From the NCBI RefSeq assembly GCF_005239225.2, contig NC_133289.1, positions 9,369,501 through 9,433,500 on the forward strand: a DNA stretch of 64,000 nt, written 5' to 3'. Source of the DNA: Populus alba (Eukaryota; Streptophyta; Magnoliopsida; Malpighiales; Salicaceae). This document shows positions 23,672 to 35,609 of this stretch, in pieces (position 1 is the first letter of the stretch; each line of letters opens with the position of its first letter). Under the pieces are notes generated by a model that worked only from the letters and a program-made list of their open reading frames with translations, was not told the DNA's origin and made no database searches. The position numbers and the translations under genes were made by a program.

Positions 23672-24607
23672 GCATATTGCCTTTTATGTATTTGGTGTGC
23701 CTTTTCATCCCCATCCATCTTTCTAAATGACAAGTTCTGATTGTTAAATCATGAGTGAATTTGCTTCCTTGTACCTGATGTACATTCTATCATCTCGACC
23801 CCCAACCAGCTGTTAGTTTTTGGTTGCTCACTTGTTGCTTGTATCAATTTTCGAGCATAGTTTGCATATCAATGAGAATTGCCAGATGAAAACAGTTTTT
23901 CTTCAGGTTATATCAAGCTTTACATTCTATCTATCAGTAGGTTGAGGAGGTATGTAAGTGGAAATACTGTTGACATAAGAGTCCTTTTTGACCAAAACTA
24001 TTACTTGATTAATGACATGATTTTCCCTCTCGGACTGTTTTGTATTTGGATGCCTCAACAGATACCAGACGCTGGGAAGAACCAATGAGCATTCCAACTT
24101 CAGGCAGGGAGACTAATATGAATAATTGGCCTCACAGTCCTAACATCAATCCATCATGGCTCTACATAATTTTAAATATTACATGGACCCCAAAAAACGT
24201 GATTAATTTGAAAATATGGTGCTTATCACAACCTCTCTAGCCCCTCCTTGGATGGTTTCATATCTGGGGCCAGGCATCACTATCAGCCAGTGTTGACTTG
24301 AAAACTTTCTTCTGTGAGGCCTGGTGATTCGTTGAAATGGCCGGTGCCAACAACTCTTCATTATCAGATTAAGCTTCCAAAACTACTTAATGGTTAGACC
24401 ACTTTTGTCTCTATCACTGCAGTGCATGATACCGTATAATAGAAAGAAAAAATATCCATTTCAATGACCCACTAACTCTTCCCCACACCTCTGCACCACA
24501 AAATTTGATTCCCTAATTTGAACTCTTTTCACTCTCTGTTTCTGTCCGCCTATGTATGTACAGCGTGCAAGCATTCTAGCCTGTCCGTCGTGTATAGCAG
24601 TACTGAG
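23672..24607. other. 3' flank of PBL8 and promoter of the Cys-rich peptide gene
   Basis: No further exon is recognisable. Small frames here (23879-24088, 24040-24240) have no family resemblance. The first few hundred bases are presumably the kinase 3' UTR, and the last few hundred must contain the promoter of the gene starting at 24608. I see no convincing TATA box. Confidence 0.45.
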
Positions 24608-25063
24608 ATGAATTATTCCATGAAACTAGCAGTATTGGTGATATTTTTGTTTATCCCAGGCCAGTTGATCATCAGTCCTGGTAAGTTGATTTCTGAGAAA
24701 GATTTTCAAACTTTATTTTGACTCGATAATGACACGGAGTTAACGTTTCACAGTAACTATTATGCAGTTCAGCCATCTCCAGTAAACACATCATTAACAG
24801 CCGGAGAATTCCGGCCTATGGAGCCCGCAGAGTACAGGCTAATTGGAAGAAAGGGAGATGATCATGATGATGATTTGTGGAGAAGAAGGCTAGCGCCTTT
24901 CCAGCTGTGTTTACTATGCAAGTGCTGTGCTGGGGCAGCAACCACCAACTGTGCCACTATGCCTTGCTGCTTCGGGATCGATTGCCAACTTCCTAACAAG
25001 CCTTATGGGGTTTGTGCTTTTGTACCTAAGACCTGCAATTGTACCTCATGTGCTACTGTCTAG
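24608..25063 (+). CDS. secreted cysteine-rich peptide precursor (12 Cys)
   Basis: Two exons, 24608-24680 and 24768-25063, 122 aa. Donor CCTG|GTAAGT; acceptor TATGCAG|TT; phase 1. Residues 1-24 form a signal peptide: MNYSMK, then hydrophobic LAVLVIFLFIPGQLII. A middle segment is acidic then basic (GDDHDDDLWRRR). The C-terminal ~55 residues hold 12 cysteines: C-x2-C-x-CC, C-x4-CC-x4-C, C, C-x-C-x2-C, around the stretches MPCCFGIDCQLPNKPYGVC and TCNCTSC. Secretion and disulphide folding are inferred. I recall similar small uncharacterised proteins across flowering plants (a DUF family) but cannot name a function. It does not match defensin, LTP, snakin or RALF spacing. The dibasic/tribasic WRRRL site could be a processing point. 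Confidence 0.8.
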
Positions 25064-27530
25064 CTACTGCTTTTCATATGCATCAAAACCTGTCCATGGC
25101 TTAACGCATAAATGTTTGTACAAGTACACCAATTGATACCTGCTGTTCATGATCATGTTGACTAATTACTTTAGTGTACATATAGTAATTAAGCATTAAA
25201 ATTATATGGGATGTGATGAGTTCGTTGAAAACCTCACAAAGATTAGGGTCTTCTTAAAGCTGCTTTCCAAGGCCATGATGGACTGAGACATAAAATGTTG
25301 AGCTTGGGCAACTAGAACACCTACAAAACAAGTCCTCTAGAATTTAAGAGGACCTTCTGATGTTTAAGTTAATGTTAATGGTTGAGGAAATGAGCTTTAG
25401 AAGGTTATGTTGTGTGTGTTTGCAGTGGAAAGCTTATAGAGCAAAGCTTGAAAAGAAAGAAGATGACATTTTTCTATGAAGAAGATGATTTTTAAGGAGA
25501 TCTTTACAAAGGAAAGAGCCCCCATATCTTTGGGTTAAAAGCTGTTTATATAGCCTTGGATTTACGTGAGCGTGTCCATGTAAGGATAGGATGATTAATG
25601 TGCTTGTTTTCTATAATTTTGGACTATTTAGAAACGAAGGCTATGGCAACAATAGATTACTGTAAAAGCTATCTCGGTTCTAGATTTTATTGGCTATTTA
25701 TTGTTGATAATGATAACATGATCAATCTTTAGAGGACATGTTTTCAATATGAGTACCTTCTATTTTATCTATATGGTTGGTAGCATGTAGACTAGGTTTA
25801 ACTAAAGGGTGGTGCATTTGAAAGCAAAAATTGGCTTCAAGTATTCGCCCCATCCAGGGCTAGATTTATCTAGGATCTTTATGAGTATTCTATCTGAGGG
25901 TTTTGTTGTGTTGAGCTATATGAACACCACAAGTTTAATTCGATGTTAGGTGTTTTGGGTTTTGAATGCCTAAGTGAGCTTCATGGCCTATTATAGCATT
26001 GTGTCTATGTTCCCTGTAGGCCTTATCTTGAGCTCTAGGACATGAGCTATTTGGTTGGGGGTGTAGACCCTAGACCTATCAATTGCCCTTTCAAATCTTT
26101 ATGATATGGCTAGCATCAAGGTTTTACTTGTTGTGGGATATGTCATGTCTTATTTTATATTTGAGAATAACATGTATTTTTCTTTTGCACTCTCTTATCT
26201 CATTTATTTGGATTTGAAATGATTCTTGTGAGTCTTTTTATATGTATCACCTGATCATACTTTGTTATTCTTTTAAATGTTTTGTTGTTTCATTTCCTCA
26301 GACATGTCATTATGACAGAACATATTGGAAACCAAAAGGTTAGTGTGTGAGCATACAAGTGAAGGCCAAGGTTGATGACTTTGAAAATTCTAAATGCATG
26401 CCATCCCTTTACTAAATTTCCTAACAGCGGCACACTTCTCGAGGGATAATTGAACTAAGTTGTCTAATAAGCTAAACAATGCTAAAATGGTCTCCCATGT
26501 TGGCATGTCTATATAAAGCCATATGTGGGCCTTTTTTTTTTTCTTTTTTTTTTTCACTACTTTCATTAATTTTTTCTCTCTAGGTGATTTTTAATGAGGG
26601 AAAGTTATTCTTATCACACCACTAATACAACTAATTTTTACCATTTATAATTGTTTTAAAACACCGAATATTCCTTTAGGAACTCACAAAGAGGTCTTAA
26701 GTGGTTTTGTTCATTGTATGGATCATTTTGGTGTTGTTTTAGCCATTGTTTAAGTGTTTTTTTTTAAGGATTTTAGGTGGTTTTTTTTTATATATATATA
26801 TATATATGATTGATACTCATTCTTCATCAAGTAACTCCCTAAATCACATTCTTAAAACTCTTTTTAAGTATGTTATATTCTTGAGTAGTTTTTTGATCAA
26901 GAACTACCCTAAATGAAGGCCTCTAGTGGGAGAGTTTTAAAACCTAGATGGGGCTAGGGAACCCCCGATTAAAACTAAAAAACAATAAAAGGATGCTAAA
27001 ATAGCCTTAAGACCAACTAGAGGACCATACTTGAATGAGGTGTCCATGGTTTAGATAGCTAAATGTTAGGCTTATCAACAAAGAGGCAACATAGAAAAGA
27101 AAAACCTTATAGGTTGAGAAAAACAATGCCTAATCTATTAGGGTCAAATAGAGGGTAAAAGATTGCAACTCCCCTCTCATAAGGGTATATGAAAAGGCTT
27201 TTTCACCATTACAACTTTTATGCTAGTTAGTTACACTAGAATAGATGGGCTACCATGAATACTTTATTTATATGATTTTAAGGATGCATTTTATATATTA
27301 ATTAAATGCATCTTTAATTTTGTAATTGATAAAGAAATTACAGAGATTTCAATCATCTTCAACTTTTCTTTTTTGTTTTTTTTTTAAAAGTAAGTTGATA
27401 CAGAACAAGGAATTGACAAAAAGACTAGATTATAAACAAATTTAAAAATACAAGAATTAAAAAAATATGGTTTTTGAAATAATAAGGATTAATTAAAATA
27501 TAGGGAAAGTGTTTCTATTATACTTAGGTA
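25064..27530. other. unclassified, probably repeat-derived intergenic DNA
   Basis: No conserved protein is readable in any frame. From 25225 to about 26130 the sequence is only moderately AT-rich and has the look of an LTR or non-coding element (TATATAG near 25546; GTGTAGACCCTAGACCTATC near 26060). I cannot assign a family. AT repeats at 26791-26808 and poly-T runs follow. Confidence 0.4.
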
Positions 27531-27534
27531 GTAT

Positions 27535-27725
27535 TTGAGATTATGATAACAATTTATTTTCAAAGTGTTTTTTACTTGGAAATGCATCAAAATAATATTT
27601 TTTTTATTTTTTAAAATTTATTTTTAGTATCAACACATCAAAATGATTCAAAATCATAAAAAAAAAAAAAATTTGTAGAAAAAAAAAATTTAAGTATTTT
27701 TTTAATACAAAAACAAACACACTTT
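27535..27725 (+). repeat. copy of the AT-rich dispersed repeat family
   Basis: Among the better-preserved copies: AAGTGTTTTTTACTTGGAAA, TGCATCAAAATAATATTTTT, ATTTTTAGTATCAACACATC, then AAAATGATTCAAAA and a final ACAAAAACAAACACAC. The last word and GTGTTTTTTACTTGG suggest short terminal regions typical of a non-autonomous element. Confidence 0.65.
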
Positions 27726-28080
27726 TAATAGGAAAAAATTCAAAAGCTCCAATAATTTCATTTGCTAAAATTCTATGAAAAAAATGTTATATAAGATTAA
27801 AAACTAAAATCCTAACTGGGTATTTAGAGACCTTCGAATTGAAATGAATTAAGAGATTAAAAAAATAACATTGGATGAAGGTTGGAATTCAATATCTGGA
27901 ATCCATACAAAAGCAAGCCAAAGGCCTACCCATACAATTTTTTATTGTAACTCTAAGAAGTAACTTTGAAATTTATATTTCTAAATACCTAGTAACCTTT
28001 CTTTTTAGCTTTCAAATTAAAATGAATTTTAAATATTGATAAAGAAAAATATTTACCGAAACTTGCATACATACTATAAG

Positions 28081-29680
28081 GAGGGCTCTAATATCGATTA
28101 AGTTACAACTCATTAGTCTTATAATTTTTTAAATAATGTTTAGTTATTGTCTCGAGAAATAAGTGACAAAAAAAAGTGATGACATATAAGAGAAAACAAA
28201 AAAGAAAATAAAGATAAAATTATGTTTGATACTAATATATAAGACAAGGTGTTTGTCTCTATATCCTATTTGGTTATGGTAGATAAGAAAGAATAAAATA
28301 TAAAAAAAAATTATATTACTCTTAATATATATTGTTGTAAAACTTATATATTTTAAAAAATAATTAAATATTTTTTTACTTTAGTTTATATTGAGTGTTG
28401 AAATTAATAATATTATAATAATCATAGTTATAAAACCATGACTGACCTAACGGATTGACCCGAAATCGGGTTGGCTGGGTGCCTGGACTGGTTTGACTTT
28501 AAGAAAAAATAGAGAAGGTATTGACTTGACCCGACCCGGTCAAAAACTCAAGTCAATCTGGGATAAAACACGGGTAAAAACCTATTGACTTTTTTTGAAA
28601 AACAAATCTAGTCAAAACAAAGTTCTTTGATTATTATTTTAAAAAATTTGGGTCAACCTGGTTGACCTTCCCAACCTGTGACTTGAATATTGTCTTGGGT
28701 CAACTCTTGAGGTAGATTTTAAAATTATAATAATAACCGCTTTTATCAATATACCGACTCAAGTCAACCCGTTTTGGCCCTCGAGTCGGGTTTTAAAACT
28801 ATAATAATAACAACTTTATCCTTACATTGAACCCAGTCAACATATTATAAAGTATTTTTTTTTTTATTACAAATGAGATATTCAAACTCTATTATCAATT
28901 AAGTTACGACTCATTAGTCTTATAATTTTTTAGATCGTATTTTGTTATTATCCCAAGAAAAAAGAGACAAAGAAAGTGAAAACAAATGAGACAAAATAAA
29001 AAGGAATATGAAGACAAAATTGTATTTGTATTAATATACAAGACAAAATATTTGTCTCTATATCCTATTTGGTTAGGATGGATAAGAAAGAATAAAATAT
29101 GAGAAAATATATTTTACCTTTAATATGTATTATTGTCAAACTTATATATTTTTAAAAAATAATTAGATAAATATTTTTTTTACTTTAGTTTATGTTGAGT
29201 GTTGAAATTAATAATATTATAATAACTCTAGTTATAAAACCAAAACTGACCTAATAGGTTGACCTGAAACCAGGTAGACTCCATACCTGAAATGGTTCGA
29301 GTTTAAGAAAAAATAAAGAAAATATTGATTTGACCTGATCCGGTCAAAAACTTAAGTCAACCTAGGATAAAACACAAGTAAAAAACACATTGATTTTTTT
29401 GGATAAGGTCAAAAACCCAAGGTTCTTTGATTATTTTTAAACAAAATCTCAGGTGAACCTGGTTGACCCTCCCAGCTTGTGACTTGAACATCATTATCTT
29501 GGATTCAGCTCTTGAGTTGGATTTTTAAAATTATAATAAAAATTATTTTTTATTCATATACCAACTTAGATTATCCTGAGTGACCCTCCTAATCATTATC
29601 TAGTTTTTACACTGATGAACCATCAAGTTGAATTTTAAAATTATAATAATAACAACTTTATTTTGAGCATAGTAAACGTG
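28081..29680 (+). repeat. direct duplication of an ~800-bp repeat unit
   Basis: Unit 1 is about 28081-28880 and unit 2 about 28881-29680, an offset of about 800 bp. Shared blocks in order: AAGTTAC(A/G)ACTCATTAGTC (28100, 28901), TTTGTCTCTATATCCTATTT, AAGAAAGAATAAAATAT, GAGTGTTGAAATTAATAATA, the GTTGACC/GGTCAA-rich block, AAGTTCTTTGATTATT, and a final TTTTAAAATTATAATAATAA. The GTTGACC-rich part is a type of sequence common in eudicot genomes. No coding capacity. Class unknown. Confidence 0.75.
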
Positions 29681-29688
29681 AGTGGCAG

Positions 29689-29817
29689 CATATCAATTGC
29701 TTTTCTGTAGGGACTCTATCACAGCAACCAACGCTCCCTTGTGGATAACGGGGAATGAAGTATATATCAAATAGCTAAAGATAATGTGGAAGTGGTCGCC
29801 TATCAATTGCTTTTCTG
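29689..29817 (+). repeat. short direct repeats flanking ~95 bp
   Basis: TATCAATTGCTTTTCTG occurs at 29691-29707 and 29801-29817, each preceded by a related AGTGG..GC. A small insertion flanked by duplications or a local duplication could explain it. Confidence 0.6.
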
Positions 29818-30076
29818 CACCGATAAGGGTTATTATTTTATTTTAGAAGAGATAGAGCTGCACGTACGCATGGGAAAATACACTCTGCTTACATGAACAC
29901 CACTATAGCACCACTCATCGCCACGCTTGCCTAAAAGGATATATAGAACTTGAGTTGCTCTATCCATTCATGCATTATCAAAAGTTTATCTATCATGTGT
30001 CCATCTCTCAACAGTTGAGCTCAAGATGTTATGGGGAAAAATAAACCTCACTACGTTATTTGATGCCAACGTGGTC

Positions 30077-30078
<2 letters not shown>

Positions 30079-30106
<28 letters not shown>
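30079..30106. repeat. (AT)n microsatellite
   Basis: About 14 AT units immediately left of the large inverted repeat. A shorter AT tract lies at its right edge (about 30977-30985). Confidence 0.9.
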
Positions 30107-30107
<1 letters not shown>

Positions 30108-30976
30108 GCTTAGGTTAATTTCTTGACTTCCTGGAATCAATGAGGGGGTTTAGCAAGGATGATGATGGAAGCAGCACTACTACCTAAATATAGACTATAT
30201 AATATTTTTATTATAGGCCAGGCTCCTTAATTAGATATATATTAATCATCCAACAGGCTTGCTTAGCTAGCTCACATGCATCATTGTATTATATTATAAA
30301 AATAAAAATAAAAACTACTATAGAGAATGATTTTTTTTTTCTATTCATTTTACCGTGCCGCAACACACAGTTGCATTTTTTGGATTGCCACAGTGAAGCA
30401 ATGTTTGCCCTTTTATTGCTGGATTTTTGTTTTTTTATATGATTTTATCATAGCATAAAGTCTAATAATTTATTTTGATTTAGATTTTTTTTATTTAATT
30501 ATTAATTAAATTTTAATAAATAAAAATTTGATTTTATTGCATATAATGTCATTGTCTTCTATTTTTTATAAATATTTATTTTTATTATTATATAATTAAA
30601 TATAAAACAATACCTCACAACGACTCACTAGTTATCCCTAAAAAATTACGGTAATTTCAGAGATCATTAGTATTATAATAGTAATTATTTTTTAAAATAA
30701 TTTTCAAAATGTGTTGCGTCACGGTAAAATGAATAGAAAAAAAAAATCCTTCTCTGTATTAGTTTTTTACTTGTATTTTTATAATATAATACAATGATGC
30801 ATGTGAGCTAGCTAAGCAAGTCTGTTGGTGGATTAATATATATGTAATTAAGAAGCCTGGCGTGTAATAAAAATATTATATAGTCTATATTTAGGTAGTG
30901 GTGCTGCTTACATCATCATCCTTGCTAAACCCCCTCATTGATTCCAGGAAGTCAAAGAAATTAACCTAAGTTAGCT
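30107..30976. repeat. large inverted repeat, arms ~260 bp, spacer ~340 bp
   Basis: The left arm 30107-30368 matches the reverse complement of the right arm 30711-30976 along its whole length, with roughly 90% identity by eye. Shared words on the plus and minus strands: TTCCTGGAATCAATGAGGGG, GTTTAGCAAGGATGATGATG, CTACCTAAATATAGACTATA, TTGCTTAGCTAGCTCACATG, CATCATTGTATTATATTATA, and CTATTCATTTTACCGTG at the inner ends. The spacer 30369-30710 is AT-rich and non-coding. AT microsatellites border both outer ends. If transcribed, it would fold into one long hairpin. Alternatives are a foldback/MITE-type transposon or a young hairpin RNA locus. No ORF inside. Confidence 0.9.
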
Positions 30977-31109
30977 ATATATATATGTCACATCAAACTT
31001 TCAAAGGTGCAACCCTCGTCATTTTTAGTTTCACTGTAGATCATTTGGCATGCGATGTAAAAGCTAGCTATGTTCATATTCAAATTAATATGCTGTAACG
31101 CAGTCAAAC

Positions 31110-31280
31110 AATATTTTATAAAAAAAAATTTATTTAATATTAATTTTTTTATACTTTTATTATTATTTTGATGTTTTAATATTAAAAAAAATTAATCTAT
31201 TATTTTAATATATTTTTAAATAAAAAATATTTAAAAATAATTAAAAAAAAATAATTATTATCATATTTTTAAACACCTTT
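31110..31280 (-). repeat. copy of the AT-rich dispersed repeat family
   Basis: Reverse orientation: TATTATTTTAATATATTTTT, AAATAAAAAATATTTAAAAA. It follows GCAGTCAAACAATATTTTAT and ends near AAACACCTTTTAA. Confidence 0.55.
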
Positions 31281-32145
31281 TAATTCACTTCATTATCACT
31301 TGATAGGAGGGTACCTTCACTTTCGATAATATAAATTTGAACGTGGGTATTAATTATTTTTTTAATCACATTGTAATTTATAATTTTATTCTTTACATAA
31401 TTAATATGAAATCTCTATTTTAATTTTCACTTAAATTTTCTGACTAAAGATTTATAAGAGAGTAAGCGCGTGTGTTTATTATAATTTCCAATCATTATAA
31501 GATTTATTATCACAATTACGGATCATTTTATTTTATTTTATTTATTTATTTATTATCTTTTTATTAAGAAGCCACACATCCCAGCGGTTTATAAGGGTTT
31601 GAAATTAAAATTCATCAAAGGTAGGACTTAAAGATATCTTAAATCTAAGTTTTTGTACTGATTGTGAGTGCCATATTAAATTAATATTTTTTTCAGTTTT
31701 TTTTATAATTTTAATAAAATAATGTCAAAAAAAACTAAAAAAATTATTATAATATATTTTTAAAAAACAATAAAAATAATACTCTACACCACAGTTTCTC
31801 TATCCCTTTATAGTTGTTTTAAATCGATAATTATAAGAAATAGATAGACTTTTCTCATTTCATAGCTCATTTCAATAAATAATATACATATTCTAATTTA
31901 CTAGGTTCAGTTGTATTTCTTATTTTCTGAAACAAAAATATTCACGAAACGGTTCGTTTTACTTAAATACTTACAATAAAGAAGTAATAAATAATTCCCT
32001 TCATCATCGTTTTGTTTCTGCCCTGGACGATCTCTTTAGCCATTTTTAATCATGAAATTGAGATGTTCAGCGAATAGAATTGCTTTCCCTTCCTGAATTA
32101 GGAACGTGACCAGCTCAATCTGAGGATCAAATCAACTTAACTGGA

Positions 32146-32177
32146 TCTTCTTCTTCTTCTTCTTCTTCTTCTTCTTT
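32146..32177. repeat. (CTT)n microsatellite
   Basis: About ten uninterrupted TCT/CTT units. Confidence 0.9.
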
Positions 32178-33610
32178 TCAACTGGATGATTCAACACACC
32201 TCTAATCTATTGTGTTGCTGGGAACCAGAATATACATACAGGCAGCCGCCCCAAGTTTGGATTAACCGGATGCAAGCAATTACCTACTATTAATTGTTTA
32301 CTTATTTCTTAAATATTTAATTGCATCTTGTTCCAAATAAATTCTTAGATTTTTATATTCTCAGAAACATTCTCTTGTCTTGAGAGATTTCAGTTTCCAT
32401 TCACTTGGTTCTAATCTAACTTAATCTATATCCTCATTAAGAAAATGACAATTAGACGGGGAGAAGGCGATCCCACAATCAGTCACTTAGTGCTTCCGTG
32501 ACTCAAAACATGGGGGCACTAAACCAAGTTGCTTGACTAATTAAGTGTAAAAACAATACTTTACTAGCACTAATACCAGTATTCAAATTGTTAATACATG
32601 TACGGCTGAACCATCCTTCAATCGACGAAAACGCATCTGTTATTATTCCAATCCTCCTTTGTTCTTATTCGAACTTGCTTTCATGTGGCTGATACCATCG
32701 AAACCAGTACTGTCAAAATCCTGGATTCTATGAATCAGGACAGACGGCAACAAGACAGAGAAATCAACACATTGGTTCCGACTCCCGACTAGAACAAAAC
32801 CCACGAATTAAGTTTTTGTTGTGTATATAGCTAGCTAGTAATCTTCCTAGGACTCTAGATCAAGCGGACAATTACAAGTTGATAGATATTCACAAATTTC
32901 TGTGACGAGGGAGGGCAATATTTTCATTATCACGACAAAGTAATGGGTCGCCACCTGAACCATGCATGGACTTGGAGCAGCAAGCCAGCTAATTAATTAA
33001 TTATGAAATGTAGAAAACCATTATAGTTTCTGCCCCACGTAGGATAGATGAAGATTAAGATCAGCGGATATTGCTTATGATGCCCTCCCTGTACAGTACT
33101 GTGGGAAAAAGAGAAATGATTATTTCGGTTAAATGAACAGTCCCAGAACAGCATAATTATGCATGTCAAGTCGACGTTTTCGACCATGGAAAATAATTAA
33201 TAAAGGATCAGGAGCTAGGCAGGCCGGCAGGAAGGCAACCACTTCAATCATGAAGGGAGAGCTTGCCCTAACATGAGAAAGAGATCGATGATAGCCATAG
33301 CTAGAAGCCTTTTCAACATAAATATTGGTTTTCATCATTTTCGTCTTCATCTACCGTTTCTACACCACAGTGAGGACTGTTTATCAATTAATTACTTTAA
33401 TGGTAATAAATTAATAGACGAATGGGGGTTCAAAAACTAAGTCAGCCATGGCAAATATATATATGTATATATAGTAGCATATACATTTTATACATAAAGG
33501 TATGGACCCTCCGAAGAGAGTGGTTGTGTAAGCCACTGAGGTAGACGTACATCCGAGACGAAGGTCTTTTGTTTAATTTCCACCTACTTCTTGTTGTCCA
33601 CAAGTTCCAG

Positions 33611-33617
33611 TATAAAA
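33611..33617 (+). promoter_or_regulatory. TATA box of the LOR gene at 33751-34565
   Basis: TATAAAA preceded by CCAG lies 140 bp upstream of the ATG, so a start near 33645 and a leader of about 105 nt are expected. Confidence 0.6.
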
Positions 33618-33750
33618 CAGAGGACAATTCCCATTTGCTCAATAACTTCATATTTGCATAATATTGCATTGGTCTCTTCACCTTCTGCAATCCTTAGTTA
33701 TCAAATACTATATATTCTCCAAGTCTAATCAATTTGGAACAGATCACGCC

Positions 33751-34565
33751 ATGTCCAGGATTCATCCTTCTGATCAGAGTAGATGCCACGGCCATTCGTT
33801 GTTGAAAGATCACAACGACAGCAGGCGGCCACTTCATCATGATCATGATAAACATCATCCGTTATTACCACCTCCGTCTGTGCTCACTGTATGGAAGAGA
33901 TCCAGCATGAGCTTCCAGGGTACAGACGGATTCACCGTTTTTGATCCTCACGGGACATTAGTTTTTAGAGTTGATAATTATTCCAGGAAGAATGGTTATG
34001 GTCTTGTCCTCATGGACGGAGTTGGCAATGCCTTGCTTTCCTTGAAACCCAAGGTACGTATACACACACAGATTAGGAGTTATTGATTTCAGTGAATTCT
34101 AACTAAAACTTAATTTTCTATACATGTCAACTCCTGATCTGATCCAATTAATGTTGCTGATGTTAACAGATGCTAAGCATGCAGCATCAGTGGAATGCTT
34201 ACATGGGAGAAGATGGGTGCGAAAAGACCAGAGTATTCTCAATGAGGAGCCCATCGGTGCTCTTCCACTCTGCTGGCCGCAAACATGTTGCAGAGATCTT
34301 CATGGGAGCACACCATCAAAACACGCCAAATTTCAAGATTGAGGGGTCGTTTAGATCGAGGGATTGCAAGATCGTCAAGGCTTCTACTGGGGAAGTAGTG
34401 GCAAAGATATTCAGGAAGAGAGTGAACAACACTACGATTATACTGAGCGATGATGTTTTTAGCTTGGTGGTCCAGCCTGGTTTCGATTCACACCTTATCA
34501 TGGCCTTTGTAATTGTATTAGATCGCATCAGCAGTAAGCCGTTTTCTCCTGTTATGTGTTCTTAA
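33751..34565 (+). CDS. LURP-one-related (LOR) protein, LOR8-like
   Basis: Two exons, 33751-34053 and 34170-34565, 232 aa. Donor AAG|GTACGT, acceptor AACAG|ATG, phase 0. An N-terminal His/Asp/Ser-rich leader of about 45 residues (HHDHDKHHPLLPPP) precedes the LOR fold: LTVWKRSSMSFQGTDGFTVF, LVFRVDNYSRK, LVLMDGVGNALLSLKPK, then the exon 2 half with FKIEGSFRSRDCKIV, VFSLVVQPGFD and the hydrophobic C-terminal helix LIMAFVIVLDRI. It shares the single intron position with the LOR gene at 4.1-4.9 kb but is clearly diverged, so the two are old paralogues. Its neighbours PECT1 and FolD suggest orthology with Arabidopsis LOR8 (At2g38640). Molecular function is not established for the family. Confidence 0.92.
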
Positions 34566-34640
34566 TTAATTAATTGAACCCATCTTGTAATTTCATCTAT
34601 GTATATAAAGAAAAAAAACAATTAAAACACTGAATTAAAA

Positions 34641-35182
34641 TCAAGTTTACTCTTAAAGCATTTCACCTTCATGTTCTTTTCTTGGGACACAATAACTTAA
34701 GATTAAGATTTGTTTTCATCCAGTGATCATGATTTTCTTGCATTCTTTTACATGTGTGTTTAAAGTTGATGGCTAAAATTGGCTTCTAATCTTTGCTCGC
34801 TTGCGAGAGAGATAAAAAAAATAATAATAAAAAAAAGTAAAGAAACACCCAAACTGACTGGTCAATTCGAAGACCAGTCTAGCTACCGAAAATTGGTGCA
34901 GAAAAATGTTTTTCATACCCTCGATTCCTCACAAATTTAGCAAAAATTCCTGGCATAAGAAATTCTCTTCAAGGCTAGATTATTAACTTACAACTGCTAG
35001 ACTAGCAAAAGAACCAAGAGAGAGAAAAGAAATTCTCTTCAAGTTTACTCTTAAAGCATTTCACCTTCATGTTCCTTTCTCGGGACAATAACTTAAGATT
35101 AAGATTTGTTTTCATCCAGCGATCATGATTTTCTTGCGTTCTTATACAAGTGTGTTCATAGTCAATGGCTAAAATTGGCTTC
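34641..35182 (+). repeat. ~145-bp direct duplication between LOR and PECT1
   Basis: Copies at 34641-34787 and 35039-35182 share TCAAGTTTACTCTTAAAGCA, TTTCACCTTCATGTTC, TAACTTAAGATTAAGATTTG, CAGYGATCATGATTTTCTTG and GGCTAAAATTGGCTTCT. Identity is about 90% by eye. Copy 2 sits in the middle of the convergent 3' flanks of the two genes. A small AAGAAATTCTCTTCAAG repeat (34959, 35028) lies at the junction. Confidence 0.85.
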
Positions 35183-35609
35183 TTGCAGAAAAGAAAAGAA
35201 TTTCATTCTTTAAAGTCCCAGGGCAGCACAAGGGCGACATATACACGATCGCTCCTGAGAAGGGCATAATAATGTTTACAGATAAAAACTACTATTAATT
35301 GCTTTTGGTGTATGCCCAAATTCACGTGAGCCCGGCTTGATAAATATGATCCATCGACCTATATGAGTGTGAAACCGAGAGTACCCCAAATAAATACCCA
35401 GGTGGATCTCTTGAAAATACTTAACAATCCAGCTCGTCAATTTTGATATTAATAAAAATAAAAATAAAAAATATATGAGATCTAAACCACAAATCACAAC
35501 CTCATGGGGTTGTGTGAGATGTAAGCACTCAAGTAACTCCATTATAGCGGTATTACTAACTAAACAAACGTGCAGTCAACAAGCCATGCGGTTGCGGCTT
35601 GGTGTAGAC

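Larger units (their letters stand above)
30990..33610. other. AT-rich intergenic region
   Basis: Contains a reversed copy of the AT-rich repeat family (about 31110-31280), a CTT microsatellite (32146-32177) and no recognisable exon. The frames at 32993-33690 on the minus strand have no family resemblance. The part nearest 33610 is upstream DNA of the LOR gene. Confidence 0.5.

Noticed and set aside
30165..30175. GATGATGATGGAAGCAGCA in the inverted-repeat arm, loosely like the miR172 hairpin sequence
   Set aside because: The match is short and imperfect and lacks the miR172 core; triplet GAT repeats are common here. Not enough to call a MIR172 gene.
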